Source: Sporolactobacillus spathodeae (GTDB lineage Bacteria; Bacillota; Bacilli; Bacillales; Sporolactobacillaceae). From it: 64,000 nt of DNA. This document shows, one piece after another, positions 43,901 to 53,112 of the stretch (the first letter of the stretch is position 1; every line of letters starts with the position of its first letter). The translations under genes and the position numbers were made by a program. The notes beneath the pieces were generated by a model, which was not told where the DNA came from, did not search any database, and saw only the letters and a program-made list of their open reading frames with translations. Location of the stretch: assembly GCF_016908935.1 (NCBI RefSeq), contig NZ_JAFBEV010000001.1, forward strand, positions 62,001 to 126,000, in the 5' to 3' direction.

Positions 43901-44712
43901 GGATCGACCGGATCAAACAGTGGAAAACGGTCGTTTCCTTCTCAGGCTATCAAGACGAGGTGGTCCGGCGTCTTAATTGGTCTTATCCGTTTGAGTCAGC
44001 TGCCTATTCGATGGCGAAGCAAACGGTCACAGAAATCAAAGTACAACAGGATTATTTCAGCGAAGGGCAGGATAATCGTCTGCTTCACGCAGATACTTCC
44101 ATGATTGGCGGTGAACGTCCACGTTTTCTTCAACAGAATGGACTGACAGCGGCTGAGCGCGGAACAGCGGTTCATCTGCTGATGCAGCATTTGGATTTAA
44201 AGGCGGTGTTGTCCGAGGCGTCCATTCGGCAGCAAGGACAGCTGCTCGTTCATAAGGAGATTTTGACCGCGCAGCAGGAAGAGGAGCTCCCTTATCTAGC
44301 GATTACTCGCTTTTTTCAATCGGCGATTGGTCAAGAAATGCTGCGCGCCGATAAAGTTATTCGCGAATGTCCATTTAGTTTGTCTGTAGATGCCGCATCC
44401 GTTTATCCTTCTGGGGATCACATGAAAAATTGTGAAAAAGACAAGGTGCTGATTCAGGGAGTTATTGACTGTATCATAGAAACGCATTCGGGATTGATAC
44501 TGATCGATTATAAAACCGACCATTTGCGCCATCTCTATCCCGAGCCACGCGAAGCGGCTCGAGAGCTGAAGCAAAAATACCAAGTTCAATTGTCGCTGTA
44601 TCGAACAGCAATCGAGCGTATTTGGAAGCAGAAGGTCGATAAAGTAGGACTTTATGCGTTTGACTGCGACTTATATGTGGATTTTAGCGGAGAGAGAGGG
44701 ATTCTGAAATGA
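40963..44712 (+). CDS. addA: ATP-dependent helicase/nuclease subunit A
   Basis: 1249 aa UvrD-type 3'-5' helicase with a C-terminal nuclease domain. The Q motif (WTEAQWRAI), Walker A (AAAGSGKTAVL), LVVTFTKAAAAEMRERI, the Walker B region ILIDEYQDTNRVQ and the C-terminal nuclease motif LILIDYKTDHL are all present. It starts inside addB and overlaps sbcD by 4 bases (ATGA), so the proteins should be co-produced. Confidence 0.97.
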   Translation: MTKSKPENSHWTEAQWRAITAEGHDLLVAAAAGSGKTAVLVERIIRKIMDQQQRTSLDSLLVVTFTKAAAAEMRERISRAIDRKLSENPADLYLRRQQALLGKASIMTLHSFCSSVIRRFYYKREIDPNFRLVDEVEAALIREEVLDTTLENYYQTGDTEFFRLVERYSGDRSDDALRSLIFRLYDFSRSDPWPENWLDQMAAAYRQNEERLIDDFSWAQDLKRSAAIHLQEAVSELREALNLCHDPQGPAVYAETIEADLVNLSSLPDVAMSKWSDIRSAVLALTFGKLKICRDKSVDEVLKEQVKKARDRVKTIIADLQNDWFRRTADESLADLADMAGSVKMMRAIIADFSKAYQAEKRKKGLLDFNDLEHNCLAVLRSVDSVPGREIPSEAAQYYQTKFSEILIDEYQDTNRVQESILSLVSRDASRGGNRFMVGDVKQSIYGFRLAEPGLFLDKYKLFSEASTSGEKIDLSSNFRSRQEIIHGTNFIFRQIMDESVGGVAYDPAAELRYGATYPEYPSPVELEIIDKKTVDNEDDSDDSRESIEIEATAIADRIAAMIGDGKTGAYQVCDKSSGQMRALRYRDIAILMRATSGSAAVVKEALQVRNIPAYAEISSGYFDTIEVTVMLSLLQIIDNPYQDIPLASVLRSPLFGLSGDELAAIRIADQHSGYFEALKKYSLEKKDPLAERILYFLEKLNDWRALSKKQSVSQLIWQIYRDTGYFDYVGGLSGGTQRQANLGALYDRARQYEQTSFRGLFRFLRFINRMRETGGDMGEARALSEQADVVRIMTIHKSKGLEFPVVFVAGLGKHFNMRDTVAPALLHKSMGFGTRWIDPKQRISVPTLLYLAIKERIRADALAEEMRVLYVALTRAREKLILIGTVRDLEKSASKWQRVLSRSEWLLPDAMRRSTSAFIDWLGPAVIRHASAGSLHEARADAPEKTAITRDPSAWLISCVSAESIQPAEAVQAERDAGRIDRIKQWKTVVSFSGYQDEVVRRLNWSYPFESAAYSMAKQTVTEIKVQQDYFSEGQDNRLLHADTSMIGGERPRFLQQNGLTAAERGTAVHLLMQHLDLKAVLSEASIRQQGQLLVHKEILTAQQEEELPYLAITRFFQSAIGQEMLRADKVIRECPFSLSVDAASVYPSGDHMKNCEKDKVLIQGVIDCIIETHSGLILIDYKTDHLRHLYPEPREAARELKQKYQVQLSLYRTAIERIWKQKVDKVGLYAFDCDLYVDFSGERGILK

Positions 44713-45911
44713 GACTCCTGCACACAGCCGACTGGCATCTGGGCCGGACTCTTGAAGGGCGGAAAAGAGAAGACGAGCAGATCGCTGTTATGGATGAAAT
44801 TTGCTGCATTGCTGAGGATCAAAAGGTCGATGCGGTTCTGATGGCCGGTGACGTTTTTGATACAGTCAATCCGCCGGCAAGTTCTGAAGCCCTTTTTTAT
44901 GAAACTGCCCAACGTTTGTCTTTAGGAGGAAAGAGACCGCTACTTGTTATTGCCGGTAATCATGATAGTCCTGATCGACTCGAAGCATCAAAACCGCTCG
45001 CGGGCAGACAAGGGATTGATATTATTGGACGACCTGTTCCGCAACCTTTGGTCTTGCCTGTACCAAGGACTGACGAGAAACTTGTCATTGGCTGTATCCC
45101 TTATCCATCCGAATCACGGCTTAATGAAGTGTTGAGCGAGATGAACGAGGAAGAAGCGATTCAAAGTGCGTATAATGCGCGAGTCGCCGTTCTTTTTAAG
45201 CAACATGCACAATTTTTTCGAAGTGACACAGTCAATTTATTGATGACGCACCTATTTGTCGCAGGGGGGCAAGAGTCTGCTTCAGAACGGCCGATTCAAG
45301 TTGGTGGTGCCTACACGGTATTTCCTTCATCTTTCCCGAAAACAGCACAATACATTGCCATGGGACATCTGCACCGACCGCAGACGATTGGTCATGCGCC
45401 TTCTCCAGCACGCTATGCTGGATCACCGCTTGCTTACAGCTTTTCCGAGGCGGGACAAGCCAAGTCTGTTACTGTGATCGATGTTTCACCAGGGGAAAGA
45501 CCGCTTCTTGAAGAACTGCCACTATCGGCAGGACGTCGGCTCGTCCGTTGGCAAGCAGATCAAGGTGTGGAACAGGTACAACGTTGGCTCGATGAGGGAC
45601 GTGATGCAGATGCTTGGATTGATCTTGAGCTGACACTTGATGAAGCCTTATCGATGCATGACATTCAGGAACTGCGCAGACGTAATGATCATTTCGTGAC
45701 GATTCGACCGATCTTCGCAAAAGATTCATCCGTAGAAGAAACACCTGCCAGTCGTCTTCCGATCGATCAGTTGTTTATCCGCTTCTATAAAGAACAGACT
45801 CAGGGGGCGGAGCCTGGCGCTGATTTAATTCATTTGTTTTTACAGATGATCGAGGAAGAACATGCAATGTCGGAAGCTGCGGCAGGAGGTATTCCGTATG
45901 AAACCGATTGA
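44709..45911 (+). CDS. sbcD: SbcCD nuclease subunit D
   Basis: 400 aa metallophosphoesterase nuclease, the Mre11 counterpart. Metal-binding motifs: HTADWHLGR, AGDVFDTVNP, GNHDSPDR, LMTHLFV and MGHLHRPQ. With SbcC it opens hairpins and cuts protein-blocked ends. It overlaps addA at the start and sbcC by 14 bases at the end. Confidence 0.96.
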   Translation: MRLLHTADWHLGRTLEGRKREDEQIAVMDEICCIAEDQKVDAVLMAGDVFDTVNPPASSEALFYETAQRLSLGGKRPLLVIAGNHDSPDRLEASKPLAGRQGIDIIGRPVPQPLVLPVPRTDEKLVIGCIPYPSESRLNEVLSEMNEEEAIQSAYNARVAVLFKQHAQFFRSDTVNLLMTHLFVAGGQESASERPIQVGGAYTVFPSSFPKTAQYIAMGHLHRPQTIGHAPSPARYAGSPLAYSFSEAGQAKSVTVIDVSPGERPLLEELPLSAGRRLVRWQADQGVEQVQRWLDEGRDADAWIDLELTLDEALSMHDIQELRRRNDHFVTIRPIFAKDSSVEETPASRLPIDQLFIRFYKEQTQGAEPGADLIHLFLQMIEEEHAMSEAAAGGIPYETD

Positions 45912-48900
45912 ACTGACACTGCGAGGCTTGAACAGTTTTCGTGAAGAGCAACATATTGATTTTGAAACACTGTGCGCTGATGGCATTTTTGGTATTTTTG
46001 GACCGACCGGCAGCGGAAAATCAACGATTCTTGATGCGATTACACTCGCACTATACGGCACAGTCGAAAGAGCGGCTAATAATACACAAGGCATTCTCAA
46101 TCAATTGGAAGATCAATTATCTGTAAGTTTTACATTTGAATTAAACGGTGCTGGTACGAGGCGTTACCAAGTGGCTCGCAATTACAAGCGGGTGAAAAAT
46201 AATGGCCTACGTCTTGCTTCCTGCCGGCTTCTGCGGCTTGATACAGAAACAAGAGTGCTTGCCGATAAAGAACGTGACGTGACGCAAAAAGTTCAGGAAA
46301 TTCTCGGATTGACGCATGACGATTTTACACGTGCGGTTGTCCTTCCACAAGGCAAATTTGCTGAATTTTTATCATTGAAGGGGAATGAGCGCCGCAAGAT
46401 GCTTCAGCGTTTGTTTCACTTAGAGAAGTACGGAGATGCGCTGAATGCACGGTTGAAAGCGCACGCCGAAGAAACAAAACAGAAGCTTGAATCGATTCTT
46501 GAAAGACAAACGCTTCTTGGCGATGCATCGAGGGAAGCGCTTGACGCATTGAGCAAACAGACGCAGCAGACAAAGGCAACACTCATGACACAACGTGTGG
46601 CGATGGAAAAAGAGCAGCAGGTTTATAACACAATGCTCAGAATATCGGAGATGGAGCAGGAACGGGATGAGAAACAAGATGATCGAAAATTGCTTGAGAC
46701 AAGGCGTGGTTCGATTCAGCAGAAGAAGCAACAGTTGCTTCTGGATCAGGCCGCTGAACAGCTTATGCCTTATCTCGATGCATTGAATCGCGCCGAGACA
46801 GAACAGAGTGATGCCGCATCAGAAGCGGAGAATTTGAGTGAACGCTACCGTAAAGCGAAAGAGGATGAACAAGCCAAAAAGCATATTTTTGACGCAAATG
46901 TTCAGAAGTTTGATGAACAGGAACCATTAATTAATGAATCTGTAAAAAAAATTCAAAACAGCTTAAGTTTGCAGCAACAGATACGTGACTTGGAGACTTC
47001 AATTCATGAGCGGCACCAGCGTACAGAGCTTCTTACCCGGCAGATCGAAGAAGGCAAAGAGATTGAGCAACAAATCACCCAGCAGATAGAAGAAAATGGC
47101 GCGGATCTGAAAACTGCTGAAAAACAGAGGGAGTCCCTCTTCCTTTCTTCGGAAGAGCGGCACAGGCTTCAAAAGGCCCGCGACTGTAAAAAAGAGCTTG
47201 AAAATCTCGAGGAGCAGATCAAGACAAAACGAGGCGAGTGGAGCGCGAGTCATAAAGAATGGCTGAGAAGCAAGCAATCGATCGAACAGCTGAAAATTAG
47301 TTTGAATCCAAATGGTGATGAGACGAAAAAAGTTTTTTCTCGATTCGAACGCGACTATTTCCGCGTGTCTGCACTTCTCGATGAGCTAAGCCGCTCCTTG
47401 CGAGAATTAGCCTTACAGAAGGAACGGGATCGCAAATCACATGAGCAGCAGGCGATTCAGTCGCTCGCATATACCTTGGCGATGAATTTAAAAGACGGTG
47501 ATCCTTGTCCCGTCTGCGGTTCTTTGCATCATCCGGATCTGTCGCATGAGACGGATTTGGACGAAGACGACTGGAACCTCCTACTATCTATTTATCAGGA
47601 TGCCGAACAAGCGATGAGCAAAGCAGAACAGGAATGCCGCGTTGATTTATCTAAAATGGAGCAACTTGCCCGTAACTTTGCAGATCTCATCGTTTCCGAG
47701 CCGACTTCCGATGCGATTGAACAGTATGACCCGTCAGAAAACTTCAATGCCATACAGCAAGAAGGCGCCTTGTCTCGTAGGGCGCATCAGTTGAACGCCA
47801 ATGCCAAAGCGCTCAGACAAGATATAATCGAATCCTGTCGCGTCATCGAGCTCTACCATGAACGCGTGCAGCAGCTGAAATTGTCACAATCGAATCAGGA
47901 AGCACGTCTATCATTCTATCAAGAACAAAAAGAGGAAATTGAGCGCCAAGCAATGAAGTTAAAGACGACGTACGATGCGCTGCGAAACGCTTGGCCGGAA
48001 GCGTATCCGCCGATTGAAAAGGCCGAATCCGCTTTTCAAACGATACAGCAAAAAGATAGGCAACGGGAAAAACTCGAGAAAGCGATTCAAGATTTACGTA
48101 AGGTTTGCAGCGATTTAGATGAAAAGCGGAGCGCCTGCCACAATAAGAACAATGCAATGGCTTTAGAATTGAATCGTTTGCAAGGACAAAACGAAACTGA
48201 TGAGGAGCAGTACAATCGCCGAGTCGACGAATGGACTTTATCAGGTTTTTCTGTTGCGGACAACCTCGATGAAATTTTAAAACAGACAGAGACGCATCTT
48301 CGCCAGCTTCGTGAAAAAAAGGATAACTCGGAAAGCGAGTGGCGCGGTGCTTGGCGCATCCTTGTTCAATTAGAAAAGGCTTTGGAAAGCGCCAAACAAC
48401 GGCTTCAACGTGCAAAGGGGACGTTAAGTCAGCTTTCCAACCAGTGGACAGAAAAGTTGAGGGCTTCAAATTTTGTGAGCTCGGGCGCGGTAAAAGATGC
48501 AGTGATGGAACCTGCATTACGTGAAAACTTCAAATCAGACGTTGCTAGATTCGAAGAAAGGGAGGCAGCTCTGATCACCGAGATCAGGACTCTTGAGGAA
48601 AAGCTTGCGGGGCAACACGTAGACAAAGAAGCTGTTGGATATAGCAGAGATAAAGTTGAAGCATTGAAAAAAAGCGTTCAGACATTGACTGAGGAATCAG
48701 GTGCTCTGGCGAATCAGTTGACTGACTTGCGGCAACGCCATAAGATTTATCAAACGCTGCAAACCGAGCGCCGCGAGTCAGAAAAGGCGGCGGATCAGTT
48801 TGAAAAATTACAGCGTGTTTTTCGTGGTAATGCTTTTGTCGCCTATGTCGCTGGCGAACAATTGCAGCAAGTCTGTATCGCCGCCTCAGATCGGCTTGGC

Positions 48901-49299
48901 GATCTGACACACGGTCGTTACGCTCTGGAATCCGATACTTATGGAAATTTTTTTATTTGCGACAATGGCAATGGCGGTGTGCGTCGACCGGTATCCTCGC
49001 TTTCAGGTGGCGAAACTTTTTTGACTTCGTTGGCGTTGGCCCTCTCACTTTCCGAACAAATTCAACTAAACGGCAATGTGCCGCTGCAGTTCTTTTTTCT
49101 CGATGAAGGGTTTGGAACGCTCGATCCGGGACTTCTGGATACCGTTTTAACCGCTCTTGAGAAACTGCATATGCGCCGCTTGGCGATCGGCGTGATCAGT
49201 CATGTTCCTGAAATGAGGGAACGCCTGCCGCGTCAATTAATTGTCGAGCCAGCAGAACCCTCGGGAACGGGAAGCCATTTGCATCTTGAAATGCTTTAA
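45898..49299 (+). CDS. sbcC: SbcCD nuclease subunit C (SMC-like ATPase)
   Basis: 1133 aa Rad50-like protein. N-terminal Walker A GPTGSGKSTILDAI, two long coiled coils around the zinc hook at residues 537-540 (CPVC), then the signature SSLSGGETFLTSLALALSLS and Walker B FFLDEGFGTLD. ATG 45898 is chosen because GGAGG lies 8 bases upstream; the longer frame has no support. Last gene of the addB-addA-sbcD-sbcC operon; no clear terminator follows in 49300-49517. Confidence 0.96.
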   Translation: MKPIELTLRGLNSFREEQHIDFETLCADGIFGIFGPTGSGKSTILDAITLALYGTVERAANNTQGILNQLEDQLSVSFTFELNGAGTRRYQVARNYKRVKNNGLRLASCRLLRLDTETRVLADKERDVTQKVQEILGLTHDDFTRAVVLPQGKFAEFLSLKGNERRKMLQRLFHLEKYGDALNARLKAHAEETKQKLESILERQTLLGDASREALDALSKQTQQTKATLMTQRVAMEKEQQVYNTMLRISEMEQERDEKQDDRKLLETRRGSIQQKKQQLLLDQAAEQLMPYLDALNRAETEQSDAASEAENLSERYRKAKEDEQAKKHIFDANVQKFDEQEPLINESVKKIQNSLSLQQQIRDLETSIHERHQRTELLTRQIEEGKEIEQQITQQIEENGADLKTAEKQRESLFLSSEERHRLQKARDCKKELENLEEQIKTKRGEWSASHKEWLRSKQSIEQLKISLNPNGDETKKVFSRFERDYFRVSALLDELSRSLRELALQKERDRKSHEQQAIQSLAYTLAMNLKDGDPCPVCGSLHHPDLSHETDLDEDDWNLLLSIYQDAEQAMSKAEQECRVDLSKMEQLARNFADLIVSEPTSDAIEQYDPSENFNAIQQEGALSRRAHQLNANAKALRQDIIESCRVIELYHERVQQLKLSQSNQEARLSFYQEQKEEIERQAMKLKTTYDALRNAWPEAYPPIEKAESAFQTIQQKDRQREKLEKAIQDLRKVCSDLDEKRSACHNKNNAMALELNRLQGQNETDEEQYNRRVDEWTLSGFSVADNLDEILKQTETHLRQLREKKDNSESEWRGAWRILVQLEKALESAKQRLQRAKGTLSQLSNQWTEKLRASNFVSSGAVKDAVMEPALRENFKSDVARFEEREAALITEIRTLEEKLAGQHVDKEAVGYSRDKVEALKKSVQTLTEESGALANQLTDLRQRHKIYQTLQTERRESEKAADQFEKLQRVFRGNAFVAYVAGEQLQQVCIAASDRLGDLTHGRYALESDTYGNFFICDNGNGGVRRPVSSLSGGETFLTSLALALSLSEQIQLNGNVPLQFFFLDEGFGTLDPGLLDTVLTALEKLHMRRLAIGVISHVPEMRERLPRQLIVEPAEPSGTGSHLHLEML

Positions 49300-49436
49300 T
49301 GCAATGATCGATTTAAGCTTCCATTCATCGATTGGGTACATCTCTTCGGAAAATGGTCGATACAAGTAGGTGAAAATGAAAAATTTTTTATTGCTACAAA
49401 ATGCGTTCACACGTTGTACATATTAGCCATTTAAAA

Positions 49437-49448
49437 TGACAGTTGTCA
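49437..49448. promoter_or_regulatory. Inverted repeat upstream of the RND gene
   Basis: TGACAGTTGTCA has 5-base arms matching perfectly. It lies 70 bases before the exporter and could be a regulator site; no regulator gene is adjacent. Confidence 0.3.
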
Positions 49449-49517
49449 GATTTTATTTAGGATTGTGAAGATGTATTATTAGATCATCATTTTTATCGAT
49501 GAAAAGGAGTTGAAAGA

Positions 49518-52500
49518 ATGAGAAAAATTATTTCCTTCTCAATGCATAATAAGCTGGCGGTTTGGCTGTTGACGTTGCTTGTTGTCGTCGGCGGTCTTTA
49601 TGCTGGTACGCATATGAAGATGGAAACGATGCCGGACTTCACGATTCCGGTTGTTAGTGTAACGACTGTTTATCCAGGCGGCACGCCATCTGCGATAGAT
49701 GATCAGGTAACGCAACCGATCGAACAGAAGCTTCAATCCCTTGCCGGTGTCAAAGATGTCAGCTCGACATCCGCTTCCGGAATATCCTCGGTAGTTGTTG
49801 AATACGACTATAGCCAGGATATGGACAAAGCAGTCAATGATATCAAACAAGCGCTTGACCAAGTAACTCTTCCGGATAATGCACAAAAGCCATCCGTCAT
49901 GCGGATCAGCCTGGATGCGATGCCAGTATACAGTGTCAGCATCACAGGATCGAAACAAATGAATCTGGACAAATTGAGCCAAGCTGTTAAAGATGATTTG
50001 CTTCCTAAAGCAGAACAGATAGACGGTGTTTCTTCTGTCACGCTTGCAGGGCAGCAGAAAGAAAATGTTCAGATCGCTTTTAAAGCAAACAAACTTAAAA
50101 AATATGGATTGACCCAAGATACAGTCGTCGCTTTGATCAAGGCGAATAATGTGTCGACGCCACTTGGACTCTACACCATTGGCAAGAATCAGCGTTCGGT
50201 CGTTGTTAGCGGTCATATCGATTCAATCAATCACTTGAAGAGCATGCGGATTCCTGTTGAGACAGCCGCAACGTCACAAAAAGGTTTGTCTCAAGCCGGG
50301 ACTGCTTCATCCGCGTCTGCTGCCAAACTAAAGACGATGCCATCTGCCTCAGCGAGTAGCTCGATTTCGTCTGCTTCATCCACGAGCCAGACTGCGTCTT
50401 CCAGTCAGTCAAGTGCGCAGCTTATTCCATCTCGGATGACGGTTGTTCAGCTATCAGATGTAGCGAATGTCACGATTCAGAAAAAGGCAGAATCCATTTC
50501 ACGTACAAATGGCAAATTATCCATCGGTCTTTCCGTTGTCAAAGGTCAGGATGCGAACACGGTTGATGTAGTAAATCGTGCAAAAAGCGTAATAAAAAGC
50601 TTTGAAAAATCGCATACCGGCATCCATGCTGTCTCGATGTATGATCAAGGCAAGCCGATTCAGCAATCTGTCTCGGCAATGTTTGAAAAAGCGATCTTAG
50701 GCGCTCTTTTTGCCATGTTGATTATCCTGCTTTTCTTGAGAAATATACGGACGACGTTAATTTCCGTTCTATCAATTCCTTTATCGCTGCTTATCGCACT
50801 TATTGTTCTGAAGCAAATGAACGTCACGCTGAATATAATGACGCTCGGGGCAATGACGATTGCAATTGGACGTGTGGTTGACGACTCAATCGTTGTTATT
50901 GAAAACATATATCGACGTATGTCACTTTCTGATGAAAAGCTGTCCGGGCGAGAATTGATCCGCGAAGCAACACACGAAATGTTTCTTCCAATAATGTCAT
51001 CGACGATTGTCACAATCGCTGTTTTTCTGCCAATGGCGCTTGTAACGGGTGTCGTTGGCCAGATTTTCCTGCCTTTTGCCATGACAATTGTCTTTTCACT
51101 GCTGGCTTCGCTTCTTGTAGCCATTACAATTGTACCGATGATGGCAAACAGTCTCTTTCCGAATGGTTTGAAAAGAAAGCATGCTGAGGAACAGGCAGGA
51201 AAACTTGCAGCGGTTTATCGGCGCGCCCTGAATGGTGTCCTTAATCACAAACTGATTTCATTCGGACTGGCAGTTCTGATATTTGTCGCAAGTCTTTTCC
51301 TCGTGCCGCATATTGGTGCCAGCTTCCTACCGGATGATCAGCAAAAAGAAGTGATTTTCACCTATAATCCGAATCCGGGACAGACGGTTAATGACACGAA
51401 AAAAACAGCAGCACGTGCGGAACATCTGCTTGAAGCCAATAAGGATTTGAATAAAATTCAATACTCTATTGGTGGATCGAGTACATCGGCAATGTTCCAA
51501 TCTGCGGATAATCAAGCGATGTTCTTTGTTTCTTATAAAGACAGTACACCGAACTTTACAGATTTACAGAATAAAACGTTGGATAAGCTGAATAAACAGG
51601 GATATAAAGGTAAATGGGCGATTCAGAATTTCGGATCGGGTAGCTCAAGCAATCAGCTGACTTTATATGTCTATAGCAATACGCAAAGTCAATTGAAAAC
51701 ATTGACGAATAAAGTACTTGCGCTGACTAAGAGGGAATCTGGTCTGGCACAGGTATCCTCAAGCATCTCAAAAGGTTATGTTCAATATACGATTACGGCC
51801 GATCAGAAAAAGCTCGGCGAAAGCGGTATAACTGCTGGACAGATTGCTCAGCAATTAATGACCTCAAGCAGTACCGCAAATAATGATGCGCTGACAACCA
51901 TTAAACGTAATGGTCAAGATTTAGATGTCTTCGTCAAGGTATCAGACAATAATTTGAAGCGTATTAAGGATCTGACGAAACAGACGATTCAATCGCCGAT
52001 GGGCAAACAAGTGAAAATTAGCGATATTGCCGTTGTTGAAAAAGGACAGTCGCCGCAGTCGATAACCAAACGCGATGGAAAATTGTACGCGGAAGTGACC
52101 GCAAAAGTGACGGCGAAGAATGTTTCCGCTGTGACTCAGACATTACAGAAAAAAATTGACCGTGTGGCTAAACCGGATGGTGCCAGCGTTTCTTTCTCAG
52201 GCGTCACTGAGCAGATGAATGACTCGTTCAGCCAATTAGGTATGGCGATGTTGGCTGCTATTTTGATCGTTTATTTCGTACTTGTTGTGACATTCGGTGG
52301 CGGTCTCGCGCCGTTTGCGATTCTCTTTTCGCTCCCGTTCGCGATTATTGGCAGCCTTATCGCACTTCTGATCAGCGGTGAAACAATCAGTGTTTCATCG
52401 ATGATCGGTGCTCTGATGCTAATCGGCATTGTCATCACCAATGCGGTCGTGCTGATCGATCGCGTGATTCACCGTGAAAAAGCCGGGCATGGGACACGTG

Positions 52501-52751
52501 AAGCATTACTCGAGGCAGCTGGAACGCGTATCCGTCCAATCCTGATGACGGCAATTGCCACTATCTGTGCATTAATGCCACTCGCGAGTGGCATGGAAGG
52601 AAGTGGTGGTTTGATCTCCAAAGGGTTGGCCGTTACAGTTATTGGTGGCATTACGAGCTCGACAATACTCACTTTGTTTATTGTTCCAATTGTTTATGAG
52701 ACATTAATGAAAATTCGATCAAAGTTCAGAAGAAAAAAGATCGAAGCTTAA
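49518..52751 (+). CDS. swrC: RND-family efflux transporter (SwrC/AcrB-like)
   Basis: 1077 aa proton-driven exporter. The N-terminal helix is followed by a porter domain with METMPDFTIPVVSVTTVYPG, helices 2-6 carry the proton-relay region (IAIGRVVDDSIVVIENIYRR), and the second half repeats the fold (LMLIGIVITNAVVLIDRV). A Ser/Ala-rich insert of about 45 residues (about 250-305) interrupts the first porter half. No periplasmic adaptor gene is nearby, as is usual for Gram-positive SwrC. ATG follows AAAAGGAG. Confidence 0.92.
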   Translation: MRKIISFSMHNKLAVWLLTLLVVVGGLYAGTHMKMETMPDFTIPVVSVTTVYPGGTPSAIDDQVTQPIEQKLQSLAGVKDVSSTSASGISSVVVEYDYSQDMDKAVNDIKQALDQVTLPDNAQKPSVMRISLDAMPVYSVSITGSKQMNLDKLSQAVKDDLLPKAEQIDGVSSVTLAGQQKENVQIAFKANKLKKYGLTQDTVVALIKANNVSTPLGLYTIGKNQRSVVVSGHIDSINHLKSMRIPVETAATSQKGLSQAGTASSASAAKLKTMPSASASSSISSASSTSQTASSSQSSAQLIPSRMTVVQLSDVANVTIQKKAESISRTNGKLSIGLSVVKGQDANTVDVVNRAKSVIKSFEKSHTGIHAVSMYDQGKPIQQSVSAMFEKAILGALFAMLIILLFLRNIRTTLISVLSIPLSLLIALIVLKQMNVTLNIMTLGAMTIAIGRVVDDSIVVIENIYRRMSLSDEKLSGRELIREATHEMFLPIMSSTIVTIAVFLPMALVTGVVGQIFLPFAMTIVFSLLASLLVAITIVPMMANSLFPNGLKRKHAEEQAGKLAAVYRRALNGVLNHKLISFGLAVLIFVASLFLVPHIGASFLPDDQQKEVIFTYNPNPGQTVNDTKKTAARAEHLLEANKDLNKIQYSIGGSSTSAMFQSADNQAMFFVSYKDSTPNFTDLQNKTLDKLNKQGYKGKWAIQNFGSGSSSNQLTLYVYSNTQSQLKTLTNKVLALTKRESGLAQVSSSISKGYVQYTITADQKKLGESGITAGQIAQQLMTSSSTANNDALTTIKRNGQDLDVFVKVSDNNLKRIKDLTKQTIQSPMGKQVKISDIAVVEKGQSPQSITKRDGKLYAEVTAKVTAKNVSAVTQTLQKKIDRVAKPDGASVSFSGVTEQMNDSFSQLGMAMLAAILIVYFVLVVTFGGGLAPFAILFSLPFAIIGSLIALLISGETISVSSMIGALMLIGIVITNAVVLIDRVIHREKAGHGTREALLEAAGTRIRPILMTAIATICALMPLASGMEGSGGLISKGLAVTVIGGITSSTILTLFIVPIVYETLMKIRSKFRRKKIEA

Positions 52752-52778
52752 TCTCTTGAAAAATAATGAATAAGCTTA

Positions 52779-52823
52779 ACAAAAACCCTGAATGCGGTGA
52801 AAATGCCGCTTCAGGGTTTTTAT
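52779..52823 (+). terminator. Terminator after the RND gene
   Basis: AAAAACCCTGAAtGCGG pairs with CCGCTTCAGGGTTTTT around an 8-base loop. Confidence 0.88.
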
Positions 52824-52854
52824 TTCAGCTATAAAGAAAATGCTATTCCTGAAA

Positions 52855-53015
52855 AACATAGCACAATTGTTCTGACACGTTGCGAGAATAGCGTGCCAGA
52901 TGGGTCCCGTAGATCCAACCATCCAACCGTCTAAGGAGATACACCGCACCCGCGGCAAATGAGCAGCCGAAGCGCAATTGTTTAAGAAGGACTTTGTTAC
53001 GCCAAGTTCATCTTA
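52855..53015 (+). repeat. Dispersed intergenic repeat, copy 11 (A/B hybrid)
   Basis: The left half has the subfamily B form (gagaatagcgtgccag, gggtcccgtagatcc), the right half subfamily A (cgcggcaaatgagcagccga, agcgcaattgtttaagaagg, then acttt..acgccaagttcatctt). It fills most of the 52752-53112 gap. Confidence 0.75.
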
Positions 53016-53112
53016 TCAAACAAATAAGTTAAAGAATTCTTCTATAGAGTTGAAGCCTTCCGTTTAAATATGGTAATTTATACGTAAAGTTATCGATAGG
53101 AGCAATAAAATT

